Part shown: in pieces, positions 1 through 11,338 of the stretch
Layout: each line of letters opens with the position of its first letter
Numbering within the stretch: the first letter of the stretch is position 1
Origin: Phialophora verrucosa
Taxonomy: Eukaryota; Ascomycota; Eurotiomycetes; Chaetothyriales; Herpotrichiellaceae
Length of the DNA stretch: 64,000 nt
Direction of reading: 5' to 3'
NCBI GenBank assembly: GCA_002099365.1
Contig: MSED01000014.1
Coordinates: forward strand, 558,001-622,000
Notes under the pieces: model-generated
Seen by the model: the letters and a program-made list of their open reading frames with translations, nothing else
What the model was told of the DNA's origin: nothing
Database searches by the model: none
Translations under genes and position numbers: made by a program

Positions 1-689
1 GTCAACAACGTCCGTCCGAGGACAGGGAGGATGCCCACGTTTTCGGCAAAATAACCGGGCTCGAGGTGGATGATGTTTGTGTTACCATTCCGGGCTTCTG
101 ACGCGGTGACGGTAAAGCTTGCGGGTGAGAAGGAAGATAGAACAAATGACAAGCTCTGTTCTGACAATAAGTAAATGCGCCCTTTCAGCAGCGAAGGATC
201 GTTCTCGGCCATGAAAAGGTGGTGGATCTGTGAGAAGCCTTGGTCGACTCGTCCACCAAGACCGCCTAGGACGACAACGTCCATCGTGTCGTCTTCGCCA
301 TGGTCGTGTGGTCGGCGAGTTTTTGCCCACTCACGGATATACTTTAAGCACTTCGTAAAGTCGGTGGAATACTGGTCGGGATCCTTGACCACCTGAACGC
401 CACATGAGCGATAATACTCCTCCACGTCCTTCTCTAGCGAATCCAAATCGCCCACGATAGCATCTGGTAGACGGCTTGAAGCCTGCGATAGCCTTCGGAC
501 AACACCCCGACCGCCTTCGTGCTTGTACAGTCGATTTGCTCCGCCATCCGCACACACGAGAAGTGAGGCCGATCCAATGACTGTGTGTAGAGCCGGTACG
601 TTCACGGGCTGGTTCAGCACGATAATGGCATAGGGCTGCGTGGGTTTGCCGTTTAAGAGACCACAAGGGTGCCAGTTGACTGGGGGCAT
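1..689 (-). CDS. THI80: Thiamine pyrophosphokinase (partial, C-terminus beyond window)
   Basis: The enzyme transfers pyrophosphate from ATP to thiamine, making the cofactor thiamine diphosphate in the cytosol. Read on the minus strand from ATG 689-687, one open frame of 229 codons runs to the left edge without a stop, so the last part is missing. Family motifs appear in order: CADGGANRLY (residues 46-55), the acidic GDLDSL loop that binds Mg-pyrophosphate (80-85), DQYSTDFTKC (105-114), LGGLGGRVDQ (141-150) and LLSEQSLSFVL (174-184). The N-terminus begins directly before the usual first strand, so the start is convincing. No intron is seen. It is divergent from the SHB17-like gene and shares about 1 kb of upstream DNA with it. 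The AT-rich stretch at 690-725 lies just upstream of the start. Confidence 0.92.
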   Translation of the reverse strand, partial: MPPVNWHPCGLLNGKPTQPYAIIVLNQPVNVPALHTVIGSASLLVCADGGANRLYKHEGGRGVVRRLSQASSRLPDAIVGDLDSLEKDVEEYYRSCGVQVVKDPDQYSTDFTKCLKYIREWAKTRRPHDHGEDDTMDVVVLGGLGGRVDQGFSQIHHLFMAENDPSLLKGRIYLLSEQSLSFVLSSFSPASFTVTASEARNGNTNIIHLEPGYFAENVGILPVLGRTLL

Positions 690-1695
690 AATGAGGGAAT
701 ATATAATATAAATTGTCATAAAAATTAGGGATAAACGAGTAGCAAAACCACCAGCACAGAGTCTTGGTTTTCCTTTCCAAGCACTGGACTAGATGGGACT
801 AGTCGGTGGGAATTATACAGGAAGAAGTGCCCGTGTCGCCCCGATGATGACGCGCGGAGGAGGACATGTGTGTAAGCCATGTGTTGCCTTGTGTATAGAC
901 TCGACAGAGCAGCCTTGCTTTGCTTGGCCTTTCGGCGATGCACTGTACACTCATCGTTACTGACTATATTACCCAAAGATTATATTCGAGATCGTAGAAT
1001 CGTCCCCCTGCTCGGCAATGGGCCGGTGAATCGGCAGACAATCTGTGTACTACTCGGTACATACTCGAGGGAAGGTCTTGGCGGCCATCGCTCCCTGTGT
1101 TTCGCCTGTCCTCTCTCTTTTCAAAGGAGATCGGCTCCAATGGTCAGATTTCAGCAGCACCCTTTCAGCCTGAGCATGGTCACATAAGATCCTTGCGCAG
1201 GGCAACACCCTCCGAACTCTGCAAGATGACAAGATGCTCCTCTCTCCATCTGTGGATGTGGTTCCTCTCCTCAGCAGCTCGAGCTGCTGACTCATCCAGA
1301 CTCCCCGCCCCATGCGTGCCCCTCGATGCCATTCTCAAGAATGTCCTTCCGGAAAACGCTCAGTTGCCAATGTATGGACTTGTCTTCCGTAAACATGGCG
1401 GCGATGACTATGACAAGTTAAGTACCGACTCTCACTGAACTGCCATCTCGTTTCCCCTTTGGGCGTCTTGTAATAGTTGTTGCTTTGTACACATACGTCA
1501 ACCTTTTCCACTTCATCCGTCCGGAACGCGCGCTCCATTTCACAGCTTTCGATACCTTGTTACCTCCTCCCCGTCTCTCCTCTACGGCATAGTTGACCCA
1601 GTCCCATCCTCACCTCTGTGCTGCTCCCTTCTCCGAGCTCAAACCATCGCTTCCAGCTTCGAGATCTGAGGCCCCGCCAGCTCAACCTTAGCAAC
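690..1695. promoter_or_regulatory. Divergent intergenic region, THI80 / SHB17-like gene
   Basis: About 1 kb separates two divergent starts and must hold both promoters. An AT-rich stretch (690-725) lies next to the THI80 start. Pyrimidine-rich sequence (about 1540-1690) precedes the SHB17-like ATG, typical of fungal 5' leaders. Open frames here lack family resemblance and are taken as chance. No thiamine riboswitch could be recognised by eye on the THI80 side. Confidence 0.6.
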
Positions 1696-2512
1696 ATGAC
1701 AACCCCACGTTGTTTCATCGTCCGACACGGCGAGACCGAATGGTCGCTCTCAGGCAAGCACACAGGCACGTCGGACATCCCGTTGACCAAGAATGGGGAG
1801 AAACGAGTCCGCGCAACGGGACGAGCACTCGTCGGCGATGACAGGCTGATCGTCCCCAAACAGCTGGTCCACATGTACGTCGTCGACCTAACTTTTACTC
1901 TGTTAGACCGCCGTGGCTGACCTTGGCGCCCTTGCCAGCTACGTCTCCCCTCGCCAGCGCGCCCAACGAACCCTCGAACTCCTCAGCCTGGGCTGCCACG
2001 AGCCCTACCCCTGGCAGAGCACGTCGGCGAGCCCTCCGCCGCCCGAACAGTCCCCTCATATAACGACGGCGCAGGTGACGATCGAGCCCCGCATCGCAGA
2101 GTGGGACTACGGCGACTACGAAGGCATCACTAGCGCAGAGATCCGCGCGCAACGTAAACAGCAAGGACTGGACGAACACTGGGACATTTGGCGCGACGGG
2201 TGTCCCGGAGGAGAAAGTCCCGAGCAGATCATCGCTCGCCTGGACAGCCTCATCTCGGAAATTCGAGAAAAGTACCACAGCAAGGTGATCGGCAAGCCGA
2301 AAGAGGCCGGTGTGACGGGCGACGTCTTGGTCGTAGCCCACGGACACATTCTGCGTGCCTTCGCGATGCGTTGGATTGGACGACCATTGTCGGAGACGGC
2401 GATGATCATGGAGGCCGGCGGAGTAGGCACGCTGAGTTACGAGCATCACAACATCAAAGAGCCGGCGATATTGCTGGGTGGTGGGTTTGTTGTCGGCGAA
2501 GACAAGGAATAG
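1696..2512 (+). CDS. SHB17: Sedoheptulose-1,7-bisphosphatase-like histidine phosphatase
   Basis: This member of the histidine (phosphoglycerate mutase-like) phosphatase superfamily most resembles yeast Shb17, which hydrolyses sedoheptulose-1,7-bisphosphate to feed riboneogenesis. Exons are 1696-1874 and 1939-2512; the 64-nt intron starts GTACGT and ends CCAG, giving 250 residues. Motifs seen are RHGETEW (10-16, with the phosphohistidine), the SPRQRA phosphate pocket (about 63-68), EWDYGDYEG, the VVAHGH second catalytic histidine, and a C-terminal GVGTLSYEHHN that matches the Shb17 type rather than general mutases. The protein is slightly shorter than yeast Shb17 because a C-terminal loop is missing. 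Substrate assignment is by resemblance; the superfamily fold is certain. Confidence 0.88.
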
Positions 2513-2814
2513 ATCAATTCAACAGAGGTGGAAACCTGAGGCCGGAGGCCAAGAACCACAATAAACTTTTCCGTATTCAAGAGGGATGCCGTTGTCAATT
2601 TTCAAGGGTGAAACCCAGTCTCGCAGCTCCCGGCCGTCCGATGCCACGAGTCTAGGTGAGGCACGCGTGCGCCGGAACCATGCTTACCGGCCACTGTGAG
2701 TACACTCTACCGAAAGCCAAGATATCGGTTGGCTCCTATTCCTTCCTTTGCTGCCACTCCATCCTCATGTTCCTACCGCTCCGCCCAATCCAGCTCGGCT
2801 CGGCTCAGCTCAGC
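2513..2814. other. Convergent intergenic region
   Basis: This 302-nt spacer separates two genes that converge tail to tail. It must hold both 3' ends. One ACGCGT hexamer occurs near 2663, but its position at two 3' ends makes a promoter role unlikely. No gene seen. Confidence 0.6.
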
Positions 2815-5800
2815 TCACCACCCGCCCTGTGGCTGCGCAGCCGCCGCGTCGCCCCCTTCTCTCCAAGCTGCCCCTTCCTTTCCATCGATACGAGTAGGCG
2901 GTGGCGGCGGCACAGTCGGCGTCGGCGGTCGAGGTCCCGCACCCATGGGCGCATTGGCCCAATTCGTCTGCCCACCTCCCACAGTCCCCTCGGCGCCGAA
3001 ATTGATTGGCGGTGGAGGCGGAGGACCAGATATCATGGGCCCGCCGCTCGCTACTCCGGCACCGGCACCGGCACCAGCAAACAGCCGGCTGTAGTCGCCT
3101 AGACTGGGACCGGGCGGTGCCGCGTGCATGTTCTTCGGACTGATTCCTGAGCTGTGGCGCGACGGGTCTTGTGAGTGTGTATCGTTGTCATGTTGGAAAG
3201 CCCCTGGCGGATGCGTCGCAGTATTTTGTTTGCGCTCTTGAGCACCGTCCCAGCCGGAATTGTTGGCAGCGTTATTATTCCAGTCGTTCCCATTCTGCCT
3301 GTTATTCTTATGTTCATTTGCGTTGTTGTTCTGGCTGGGAGGGCCGCCGTTGCTTGACGAGTACCGTATCCCGAGGCCAGCGTGGTTGGACACGTTCCGC
3401 ACCGGCGGCAAGTTGTAATGCAGGAAGCTCAGATCCGGTGCAGGGACAGAGATTTGCTCATAGCAGCCATTCGACGCAGATGGGGTGAGCTTGGGTGCTG
3501 GCTCTGGGATGGTTCCCCCGAGTGCGCCCTTGGCTCGCAGAACCAGCTGGATGAGTTCGGCCTTGTCCAGATTCTCCAGCGCGTTGATCTCTTCGTCCCC
3601 GGTCGGTTCGCCTGCAATGTCGACCCCGATTTCGTTCCTCAATTGTTCCCTAGTGCGATACTTGAAGACGAATTTGGCGTACGGCTCGTCCAGGGAATCG
3701 ATGTAGTAGGGCGCGCATCTCTTCTTGACGTACAAGTAGCCCGGTCCCGGTTGGACCTGTTTGGTGAAGCCCCTGGACTGTACAATCGCTTCAGGCACGT
3801 CGTACCGGGGCTCTTCTTCTGCATCTGGAGGAGGACCTTGCCGGGCCAGAGATTTCGCGCCGTAGTATGGTCCGTGCGGGCCGTACAAGACTCGGCTGTT
3901 CGAGCGATTGTTTGGCTGAGCGCTGGAAGCAGAAGTATCGTTATGGCCATTACTCGGATTTCTTGCCTGGTTGCTGGGAGCAGCGTTGTTGTTCCAGTTA
4001 CTGTCTCCAGAGTTTGCCTGATTTTGGGGTGTAGGGTTTCCGCTCTGATTGTCGTTCCACCCATTCCCACTACCTGAGCCTTGGTTGTTCTGGGTATCAT
4101 TTGCCCAACCGTTGTCATTGCCGCTCTGCTGGTTGCCAGAGTCTCTGTTATCCCAACCCTGATCGTTGTTGGCACCGGAGTTGTTATTGTCACCACTGTT
4201 GCCGCCGGAATCATTGTTGTTGTTGTTGCCCCAACCGTCGCCGTTATTGTTGCCCCAACCGTCGCCGTTATTGTTGCCCCAACCGTCGCCGTTATTGTCG
4301 CCGAAACCGTCGTTGTTGCCCGCGTTGTTGTTCTTCTCCCAATCTGTATCGGGGTTGTTGTCGTTGTCGTTCGAGGCATCTGTAATGTTGTCACCGTTAG
4401 CTGGGCGCTTTGTGCTCTCAAGGTTGTCTGTACCATTAGAATTGCTGTTACCTGCACCATTGACCCAGTCGTCAGAGTTACCGCCAGAGTCGTTATTTCC
4501 ACCAGAGTTGCCCCAGCCATTGTTGTCATTGTTTTCCGCCGGCGGGTTTTGGTCGGAAATGTCATCATATCGAATATGGCTAGAAGTGTTATTTTCTGAC
4601 TTGCCAGGACCGTCACCGCCTTGCTGTTGGCCAAGAGCACTGTTCGCTTGCCCACTGGTCCCATTGGGAGCCGAAGTTCCTGCTGGGGCGCCATTGATAT
4701 TTGGTCCTTGGGTGTGAAAAAGAGGTTGGTTCCCTGGTGGTGGGTACACGGGAAAGGCGCCAGGGAAGGACGGCATAAACGCATTCGGGGGAAAACCAGG
4801 TGGTATCACATAATGAAGAGGACGGGTTTGGGCTTGTGGCACATGCGCGTGCTGCATTGGTGCCTGAGGGGGAGGGATAGGTTGGCCTGAAGCAACTGCT
4901 GCTGCCGCTGCATGTGGAGCGTAAGATGCTGCAAATGGAGGAGGGCCATGGATTTGCTGCACAGGTTGGCTTGCTTGGTGAGGAGGCACAGTTGACTGAG
5001 GCAAGACAAAAGGCGGGTGAGTGTATCCATGGGGCGCAGGATGGTTGGCCTGGGGGGCTCGACGCTGATAGCTGCTGTAGACTTGCTGCGGCTCGCGGTG
5101 GCTCGAATGGTACGGGTAAGAGCCTCGCTCAGAGGTCACAGGATAGTCTAGGTATGGAATATGCTCTCCATAGTGACCTGGGTCATGATAGCTGCGGGGG
5201 CGTGTTCGGGTGTACTCGCGTCGATCATTGCGTTCCCACACCGGGAGACGACGATGCTCGTATCTGTCATATCTGTCATCGTACTCACCGTGTCGCCGAC
5301 CTCGCCCGCCACCATAGTCAAAGTGAACATGTCTCTCTGGCCTATGAGGCGGGCTAGCAGGGCGTGCAAACACGTCCGATCGTGGGGAATCTTGGTAAGA
5401 GTATCGTGTTGGTCGCGCTTCCTCATAAGGTGCAGGATCTGTACGGTAGATCGGCTGGCGGTGCGAGCCTTCCTGTGGGCCATAGCGAGCTGGAGTTCTG
5501 CTATTTGGTTGCCAGTAGTCGTAATAACCATCAGCCGGGGCATCTCCAGAGAAGTGACGTGCTTGTGGCTCATCAGCAGGTCCGTCGAAGAGACCGAAAA
5601 AACCAGGCATCGCCTCCTCGATTGTGGCATCAGGCTCAGCTGTAGGTGCAGGTGTTTGTTCTTTGTCGGATTGTTTCTCGAGGGCTGATCCCTTGTCGGC
5701 GTCGTCCGCTTCTGCAACTGAATCTGTCCGGTCACTCCCCTCTTCCTCATCCAGGAGTGCGCTGTGTTCACCAGATGAAGAAGCCGATAAAGCTCTTTCG

Positions 5801-6304
5801 CGATTGTGTCTGCTCCGGCAGCGCATGACTAAGACTTCAATTGTACCAAGATAGTAGAAATGGCTTTCTTCCACCCCCTCGGGCATTTGCGCCACTGTTA
5901 ATCACCTGTTAGCCTTGATCTGTGAACAACCGGAAAGCCTCACCAAGATTGCAATCGTCGAAACGCCATTCTCGGCCCATATATGTTCCATCACCTAAGG
6001 GCTTCTCTTTTTGCCTCACTAGGAAGTCAATCTTGGATCTGTTCTCAGGCAAGTCCTTCTTCTCCGGTTGCAGGTTGACTCGGTTGCGATTGCACTGGTA
6101 TTGGCCATCGATGAAAACCACCATAGACAGCCCTTCGGAGATAAACTTCCTAGAAGTAAGACGGATGGTGAAGACCTGAGGATGACCGGGTACAGCAATG
6201 TAGGTCTCAACCAAGCCATCTCCGTAGATTGTGCCATATTCTGCAAAGGATGAGCCTGTCTCTGCCCACTGCACATGACAGGCGAGGTCTTTCAGGGTCG
6301 GCAT
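2815..6304 (-). CDS. Large conserved fungal protein with N-terminal DUF7918-like domain and Asn/Gly-rich disordered region
   Basis: Two exons, 6304-5944 and 5894-2815, give 1146 residues. The 49-nt intron has donor GTGAGG, a GCTAACA branch point and acceptor AACAG; splicing restores a continuous reading ...DDCNLVAQMPEGVEES.... The first ~150 residues form a compact domain I know from ascomycete hypothetical proteins (DUF7918-like; name given with reserve). Pro/Tyr/Arg-rich sequence follows, then an Asn/Gly/Asp-rich tract (about residues 560-770) with three tandem GWGNNNGD units, then a short folded block (around FTKQVQPGPGYLYVKKR) and a Pro/Gly-rich tail. The function is unknown. Composition suggests a scaffold or condensate-forming protein, which is inference. 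It is divergent from GLO3 and convergent with the SHB17-like gene. Confidence 0.85.
4229..4300 (-). repeat. 24-bp tandem repeat inside the Asn-rich region
   Basis: Three head-to-tail copies of a 24-bp unit (plus-strand unit begins CCCCAACCGTCGCCG) lie in the coding sequence; the third differs by one base. Each encodes GWGNNNGD on the minus strand. Because the unit is a multiple of three, copy-number change would keep the frame. Confidence 0.9.
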
Positions 6305-7267
6305 GGTGCTGAGAGCGAAAGGAAGGCTGTGATCATGGACCTGTCGACGATGAGTTTATCATGTCTGCATGAAGGATTGATGAGGGACACGCATCAGCTC
6401 AAAGAATCCAGGCAGAGAGTTGAGCAGAAATTCATGGCGCAGAGAGGTGACAAAAGTAGAGAGTTCAACACAAGAAGCTGATCAGTCAAGGGTGAATGAA
6501 CTGAAGCTGATGGCGAGCAAGTGCCGCGAAGTTGTCGCCCAGTGGGCACAAAGGAGGGAAATCCAAATTGATAGGAAAATGATAATCACCTAGCACTAGG
6601 CAACTCGTATTCCCGCGCTTCCCATTCATAATTGCCAACACTAGGAATCCCGATACGATGAAGTGTTGATATTCCTCTCATTGATGCAATCAAACAATCT
6701 ACGCGCAAAGTTCGACCCGTTTGCGAGCCACATTGCACAAGCGTCAATGCGGCAGAGGGATACTTCCAGGATACTTCAACTGGCAAATCCCGCCTGAATG
6801 CTGAGGAGATTCCGGGAGTCGCACTAGCAAAGTGCTTAAAGAGGTGCAGTAGGACAATAGCACAAGGCTTTGACAGTACAAAAGACAACCCAGGCCCTGA
6901 GGTCGTCAAGAGCTCCATGCCAATAGTCAAACTGTGCCAGATTGCACTCCTACACATCAGGTTGAGGTAGAAGTACAACCATTGTGTCTGGAGATTCCTA
7001 ATTCGACGAGATCGTCCATATCAGGTCATGATTGTGGAAGTGGCCTGCATGGAACAGGACAGTAGATGTGGAAATACGTGGCCACAGTGAACTGAGATGG
7101 GAAAGGTCGCCGTTGCCAAGGCGTGTCCCGTTTGCGTTAGAGGCGGCGACGACCCTGGCTCAATCATCCTCCCGCATGCTCAAAGCGAGATTCCTTAGTC
7201 AGGACTCACAACACCCGCCACCTCCCCCTTTGCCCTTTGATCTATTGACCGGCGCGTCCCAGCCAAG
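6305..7267. promoter_or_regulatory. Divergent intergenic region upstream of GLO3
   Basis: This 963-nt region lies between two divergent starts. A 130-codon minus-strand frame (6586-6978) has no recognisable motif and unconvincing composition, so it is not called. Pyrimidine-rich leader sequence (about 7205-7260) precedes the GLO3 ATG. Confidence 0.55.
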
Positions 7268-9033
7268 ATGAGCGCCACAAAAACCCAGTCGCAGAAGATC
7301 TTCGAGAAGTTGAAGGCAAAGCCTGCGAATAAGGTACTACCGCTACGACCCCGAGAGGCCACCTCTTGCACCCAGATGCCCGTACTTACACCCCTCGACA
7401 GATATGTTTCGACTGCGGCCAGAAAAACCCGACATGGTCATCTGTGCCCTTCGGCGTCTACCTGTGCCTCGACTGCTCGTCCAACCATAGAAACCTGGGT
7501 GTCCACATCTCCTTCGTCAGATCGACGAATCTGGACGGTACGACCACCGTAACCCTGCAGGAACAAGACATTGACGTGGATTAGTCTGGCAATGGGCTCA
7601 GCTGCGCACTATGAAAGTCGGAGGCAACGAGTCGGCGACCAAATTCTTCCAGATGAACGGTGGAAGCGCTGCCCTTGCTAGTAAAGACGCCAAGGTGAAG
7701 TACACGTCGAATGCTGCCAACAAGTACAAGGAGGAACTTAAGCGCAGAGCAGAAAGAGATGCCCAGGAGTAGGCCAATACTGTGTTTCCGGTTTGATGCG
7801 GCACAGCCTAACAAGAGCATAGGTACCCCGACGAAGTGGTCATCACCGACGACTCCCTTTCTACCCCTGGCGCCGACGGCACTTCCACGCCCGCAGGCGA
7901 GCCGGTCGACGACTTCTTCTCTTCTTGGGACAAGCCCACCATCAAGCGGCCTAGCAATCCGCCTTCAAGAAGTGGTACCCCTCCCGTCGTCTCTCGCACT
8001 GCCTCCCCATTCCTCTCCGCTGGCAACGCAAATGGCGCACAGTCTCGACCGAAGTCTCCATCCCCATTAGCCTCGAGTACCGGTGACGGCGAGGCCGCCC
8101 TCCCTGCTCCGACAGCTATCCGCACAACGTCGTCCTCCGCGATCCGCAAGACCGGCCCGCTAGGCGGCGCTGGCGCAAAGCGCACCAATGTCTTGGGTGG
8201 CAAGAAGCCCGCCCAAAAGCTCGGCGCAAAGAAGGTCGTTGGCGAAGAGATCGACTTCGAAGCAGCTGAAAAGGCTGCGAAAGCCGAAGCTGAGAGGATA
8301 GAAAAGCTAGGTTACGATCCAGAAGCAGAGAAGGCGGAGGAACTGGCCAAGATTAAGTCCCCGAGCTTTGGATCTGCTACCGCGACGCCAAAGGAGAGCC
8401 CGGCGCCGATCAATACTTCCGCCCGTAGTGTTTCTAACCCCAGTCACGGACGGAGTCCCAGTGAGATTGAGAGGCTCGGCATGGGCATGAACAGATTAGG
8501 ATTCGGCCAGGTTGGGCCGGCCAAAGCAGCAGCAGGAGCATCTTCGGCGGCCGCGCCCAAGAAGCTGGGCTTCGGCTCAGTCGGTCCCACCAAGACGGCA
8601 GCAGCAGACGGTAAGCTAATCCTTGAATTGCAGTCTATGACCCCTTCTCCTGGGTACCATGTACTGATTGATGCCCACAGAAGACGACGACGAACGATAC
8701 GCGCGCCAAAAGTTCGGCACCCAGAAATCTATCTCCAGCGACGAATTCTTCGGCCGCGCCGTCTACGACCCTTCCGCCCAACAAGAGGCAAAATCCCGCT
8801 TGCAAAACTTCGATGGCGCCACCAGTATCTCATCAAATGCGTACTTTGGACGGCCCGAGGACGATCTCGCGGGGTTGGAAGATGGGAACTACGGAGATAT
8901 TGAAACCGTGGCGAAGGATTTTGTGCGAAGGCTAGGGTTGACGGCTGGGGATGATCTGGAGAATCTCATCAATGTGGCTGGGGAGGGAGGAAGGAGGTTG
9001 AGGGGCGCAGTGGCGAGGTATTTGAACAGTTAG
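7268..9033 (+). CDS. GLO3: ARF GTPase-activating protein Glo3 (ArfGAP2/3 type)
   Basis: It stimulates GTP hydrolysis on Arf1 during COPI vesicle traffic at the Golgi. Five exons (7268-7333, 7402-7537, 7585-7768, 7823-8610, 8681-9033) give 508 residues; phases agree throughout. The ArfGAP zinc finger is C24-x2-C27-x16-C44-x2-C47, followed by the catalytic arginine finger in SNHRNLG (R52). The middle is Ser/Pro/Ala-rich and includes a Lys/Glu-rich helix (around EKAAKAEAERIEKLGYDPEA). The C-terminus carries the Glo3 motif repeats ISSDEFFGR and ISSNAYFGR, which separate Glo3/ArfGAP2/3 from Gcs1/ArfGAP1. Introns 1-4 are 68, 47, 54 and 70 nt; intron 3 has a CCTAAC branch point. Confidence 0.95.
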
Positions 9034-10160
9034 ACGGCGAGATTTGACGAGGACGCTGCATGATGGGCTGAACGTAGTGAGGGCGTGAACTGAGCACGAA
9101 CACGAGCGAACACGACTTGGCGGCTCAAGCAATGATCAATCTGCTCGGACCTCACAGGCGCTCACCCGAAAGGTGGTGCGTTTGGACTCACCTGCTCACG
9201 ACTCACCCTCTTCGCTCCTTCTCCTCACCTTTCAACTCGCGCTTGCACTTGTCCCTTTTCACTCTTGTCAACTCCAGCGACCTTGTTCGCAACACTTAGT
9301 GAACTCAATTCCAAGCCCTGGTGCGCCCGCCTTGTGGCTGAAGCCCTGTCATAATTTCTATGCAAAGACTTTGACAGCCCATCCTGCGGAACAGGAGATA
9401 GGCTTGGCTGCTTCCGCCGTCTAGCCTTGTAGGAACGGCTATGGGACTAATCCCGCCCCGACAAATCGCTCATGAATTACCGAAAATGGCCAAAGGCGGC
9501 GAGGGCAAGTGGTATTCATACCTAACCGGGGACAAGGGCAGCGAGGCGGAGGTTGACGTTGACTCGAACGTGGTAGACGCGTCCATGGGCAACGTGCCAC
9601 GACCCGGATACTATGATGATTGAACAAGGATACCTCTCACCATCGGACTTGGTAGCTGAAAGTGCAGCACGAGATTTTCAGTCCTGTCGCACAGGCGAGC
9701 AGCTATATATACGAAATGGTCGGGTCCGGAAATGGTAATGTTTAGGGTTTTCATCTCACCCACGACGGAGCCACAAATCGCAATGCCACGGCCTCCTCTG
9801 GGGCCTCAAAGTCGTGAGGGGTTTGCATGAATGGCAGAGCTGATGCTGGTTTCCGCGGTATGTGCATGAAGCTATGGGATTGAGCGAGGGTTTCGTGGTG
9901 CGAGGACTAGAGGAGCCTTTCAATGCGGTGCATCTCACCAATTCCATCTTCATACCCTCGGTCCAGCTTCGTCTGGCCGTTCTACAAAGAGAGCCTTTCT
10001 AGACTCCTTTGGCCCGGTCTCCGCAATTTGTGGTCGCTCTCTAATCAGCAAAACCGAAGTTCGTATTCACAAGCTACCACCACAAAACCCACAACCTCAC
10101 AATCCCAGTGCCTTTCTCCTTCTTAGTCCTTCTACCTCGACAGCCTCAGACCACTCGACT
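9034..10160. other. Intergenic region between GLO3 and the M24 gene
   Basis: About 1.1 kb between two plus-strand genes. It includes the GLO3 3' end, a pyrimidine-rich leader-like stretch (9185-9300), the weak small ORF described separately, and the upstream region of the M24 gene, which ends in a pyrimidine-rich leader (10100-10150). Confidence 0.5.
9441..9623 (+). CDS. Possible small acidic protein (60 aa)
   Basis: ATG 9441 to TGA 9623 encodes 60 residues; a second ATG at residue 16 would give a 45-residue form starting MAKGGEGKW. The C-terminal half is acidic (EAEVDVDSN) and ends GYYDD. A pyrimidine-rich stretch like a fungal 5' leader lies 140-250 nt upstream. There is no domain, signal peptide or membrane segment, and I do not recognise it. 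It could be chance. Confidence 0.3.
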   Translation: MGLIPPRQIAHELPKMAKGGEGKWYSYLTGDKGSEAEVDVDSNVVDASMGNVPRPGYYDD

Positions 10161-10865
10161 ATGGCGGCCGAGACCAGCACTTTCACCGAGCAGCAGCGTG
10201 CGGCGCACCTCATGGAAGCCCAGAACATGGCCGCGGAGCTCTTCGTCGAAATCGGGCGAGACTTGATCCGGCCGGGGATCAGCGAAAAGACCTTGAGCGA
10301 CGAGATCCATGAACTCGGGGCGACGCGCCACAACGTCCGGACGCACTGGCATAAGCGCGTCGTCCGCAGTGGTCCCAACACCCTCATGCCGTACGCGGAG
10401 AACCCTCCGGACCGCATCATCCAGCCCGACGACATCTTGTTCGTGGATTTGGGCCCTGTATTCGAGGCCTGGGAGGCTGATTTCGGCCGCACCTTCGTCC
10501 TGGGCGACGACCCGGTGAAGAAGAAGCTGCGCGACTCGCTGGAGCCGGTCTGGACCACGGTCAAGGCCCGGTACCGTGAGAAGCCCGACATGACGGGCGG
10601 TCAGCTCTACGATATCGCGTGCGACGAGGCCCGGAGGCATGGCTGGGAATTCGGCGGGCAGATCGCGGGCCACCTCGTTGGGTCATTCCCGCACGAGCGC
10701 ATCCCCAACGACAAGATCACGCTCTACATTACAAAGGGAAACACAGAGTCGATGGGCAAGGCCGACGCTCACGGGCACAAGAGACATTGGATTCTCGAGA
10801 TACATTTGGTCGACCGCGAGCGCCAGATTGGGGCGTTCCTGGAGCAGCTTTTAACAGTTGACTGA
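10161..10865 (+). CDS. M24 family (creatinase/aminopeptidase fold) protein
   Basis: A single exon encodes 234 residues with the pita-bread fold of M24 metallohydrolases (methionine aminopeptidase, prolidase, creatinase). Candidate metal ligands are in the right order: D96 in FVDLGP, D107 in EADFGRTF, H171 in AGHLVGSFPHE, E213 in LEIHL and E228 near the C-terminus. At 234 residues it is the catalytic domain alone, without the N-terminal domain of creatinase and prolidase. The exact substrate cannot be read. It lies 473 nt upstream of, and on the same strand as, the DUF1989-deacetylase fusion, and both are GC-rich with open antisense frames. A role in breaking a C-N bond of a small nitrogen compound is therefore possible but inferred; it could instead be a peptidase. 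Confidence 0.85.
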   Translation: MAAETSTFTEQQRAAHLMEAQNMAAELFVEIGRDLIRPGISEKTLSDEIHELGATRHNVRTHWHKRVVRSGPNTLMPYAENPPDRIIQPDDILFVDLGPVFEAWEADFGRTFVLGDDPVKKKLRDSLEPVWTTVKARYREKPDMTGGQLYDIACDEARRHGWEFGGQIAGHLVGSFPHERIPNDKITLYITKGNTESMGKADAHGHKRHWILEIHLVDRERQIGAFLEQLLTVD

Positions 10866-11338
10866 GGCCACCCCGGTACTTGCGAGATGTTGGATAGTGT
10901 CCCATGCAGACCTTCGCTCTCTTTGTCCTTCCCTCTTCAATTCTCCTCCTCTCTTTTCACGGCGTCGGAGTTATCCTAGTACGATTTGATCATTGCCGAT
11001 TCAGACCTCATGGCTGTCCGAGACGCCCAGGCATCATGGACCAGAGCAACGAGTCACGGAGAAGCCCGGCTTGCTGTAAGAGATGCCACCAGCCATGCCG
11101 ACAAGCTCGAGGAGTTTTCCGATCTCCTTTCTCCCTGGAAGAAATTATGACCACGCGAATTAACATGCTCCATAATCCTCTGTCATGGGCATGTCCGCTG
11201 CTTCCCGCCTAGACGGGTAATTAATCATTCCAGACTGGTGGGTGTCTATCTCGGTATGATACATAAAGGTCTGCTCGAAAGTATAGAGTAAGCTGGTCAC
11301 TATGGACCACTATCACTACAGCTTCCAACCACAACACA
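10866..11338. promoter_or_regulatory. Intergenic region between the M24 gene and the DUF1989-deacetylase gene
   Basis: This 473-nt spacer is visibly less GC-rich than the two genes flanking it. It must carry the end of the M24 transcript and the promoter of the fusion gene. No further coding sequence is supported. Confidence 0.55.

Noticed and set aside
1097..1438. 113-codon plus-strand frame between THI80 and the SHB17-like gene
   Set aside because: It lies in the shared promoter region, has no conserved block, and overlaps other open frames.
4081..4717. Hydrophobic plus-strand frames opposite the Asn-rich tract
   Set aside because: The Val/Ile and Leu/Pro runs are the antisense of AAT/AAC repeats and do not form plausible membrane proteins.
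3639..4784. 381-codon minus-strand frame inside the Asn-rich protein gene
   Set aside because: It is an alternative reading of Asn-codon repeats, yielding endless Thr; the Asn/Gly frame is continuous with conserved segments on both sides.
10097..10673. Two overlapping minus-strand frames (164 and 175 codons) opposite the M24 gene
   Set aside because: They are antisense shadows of GC-biased codons; M24 motifs are on the plus strand.
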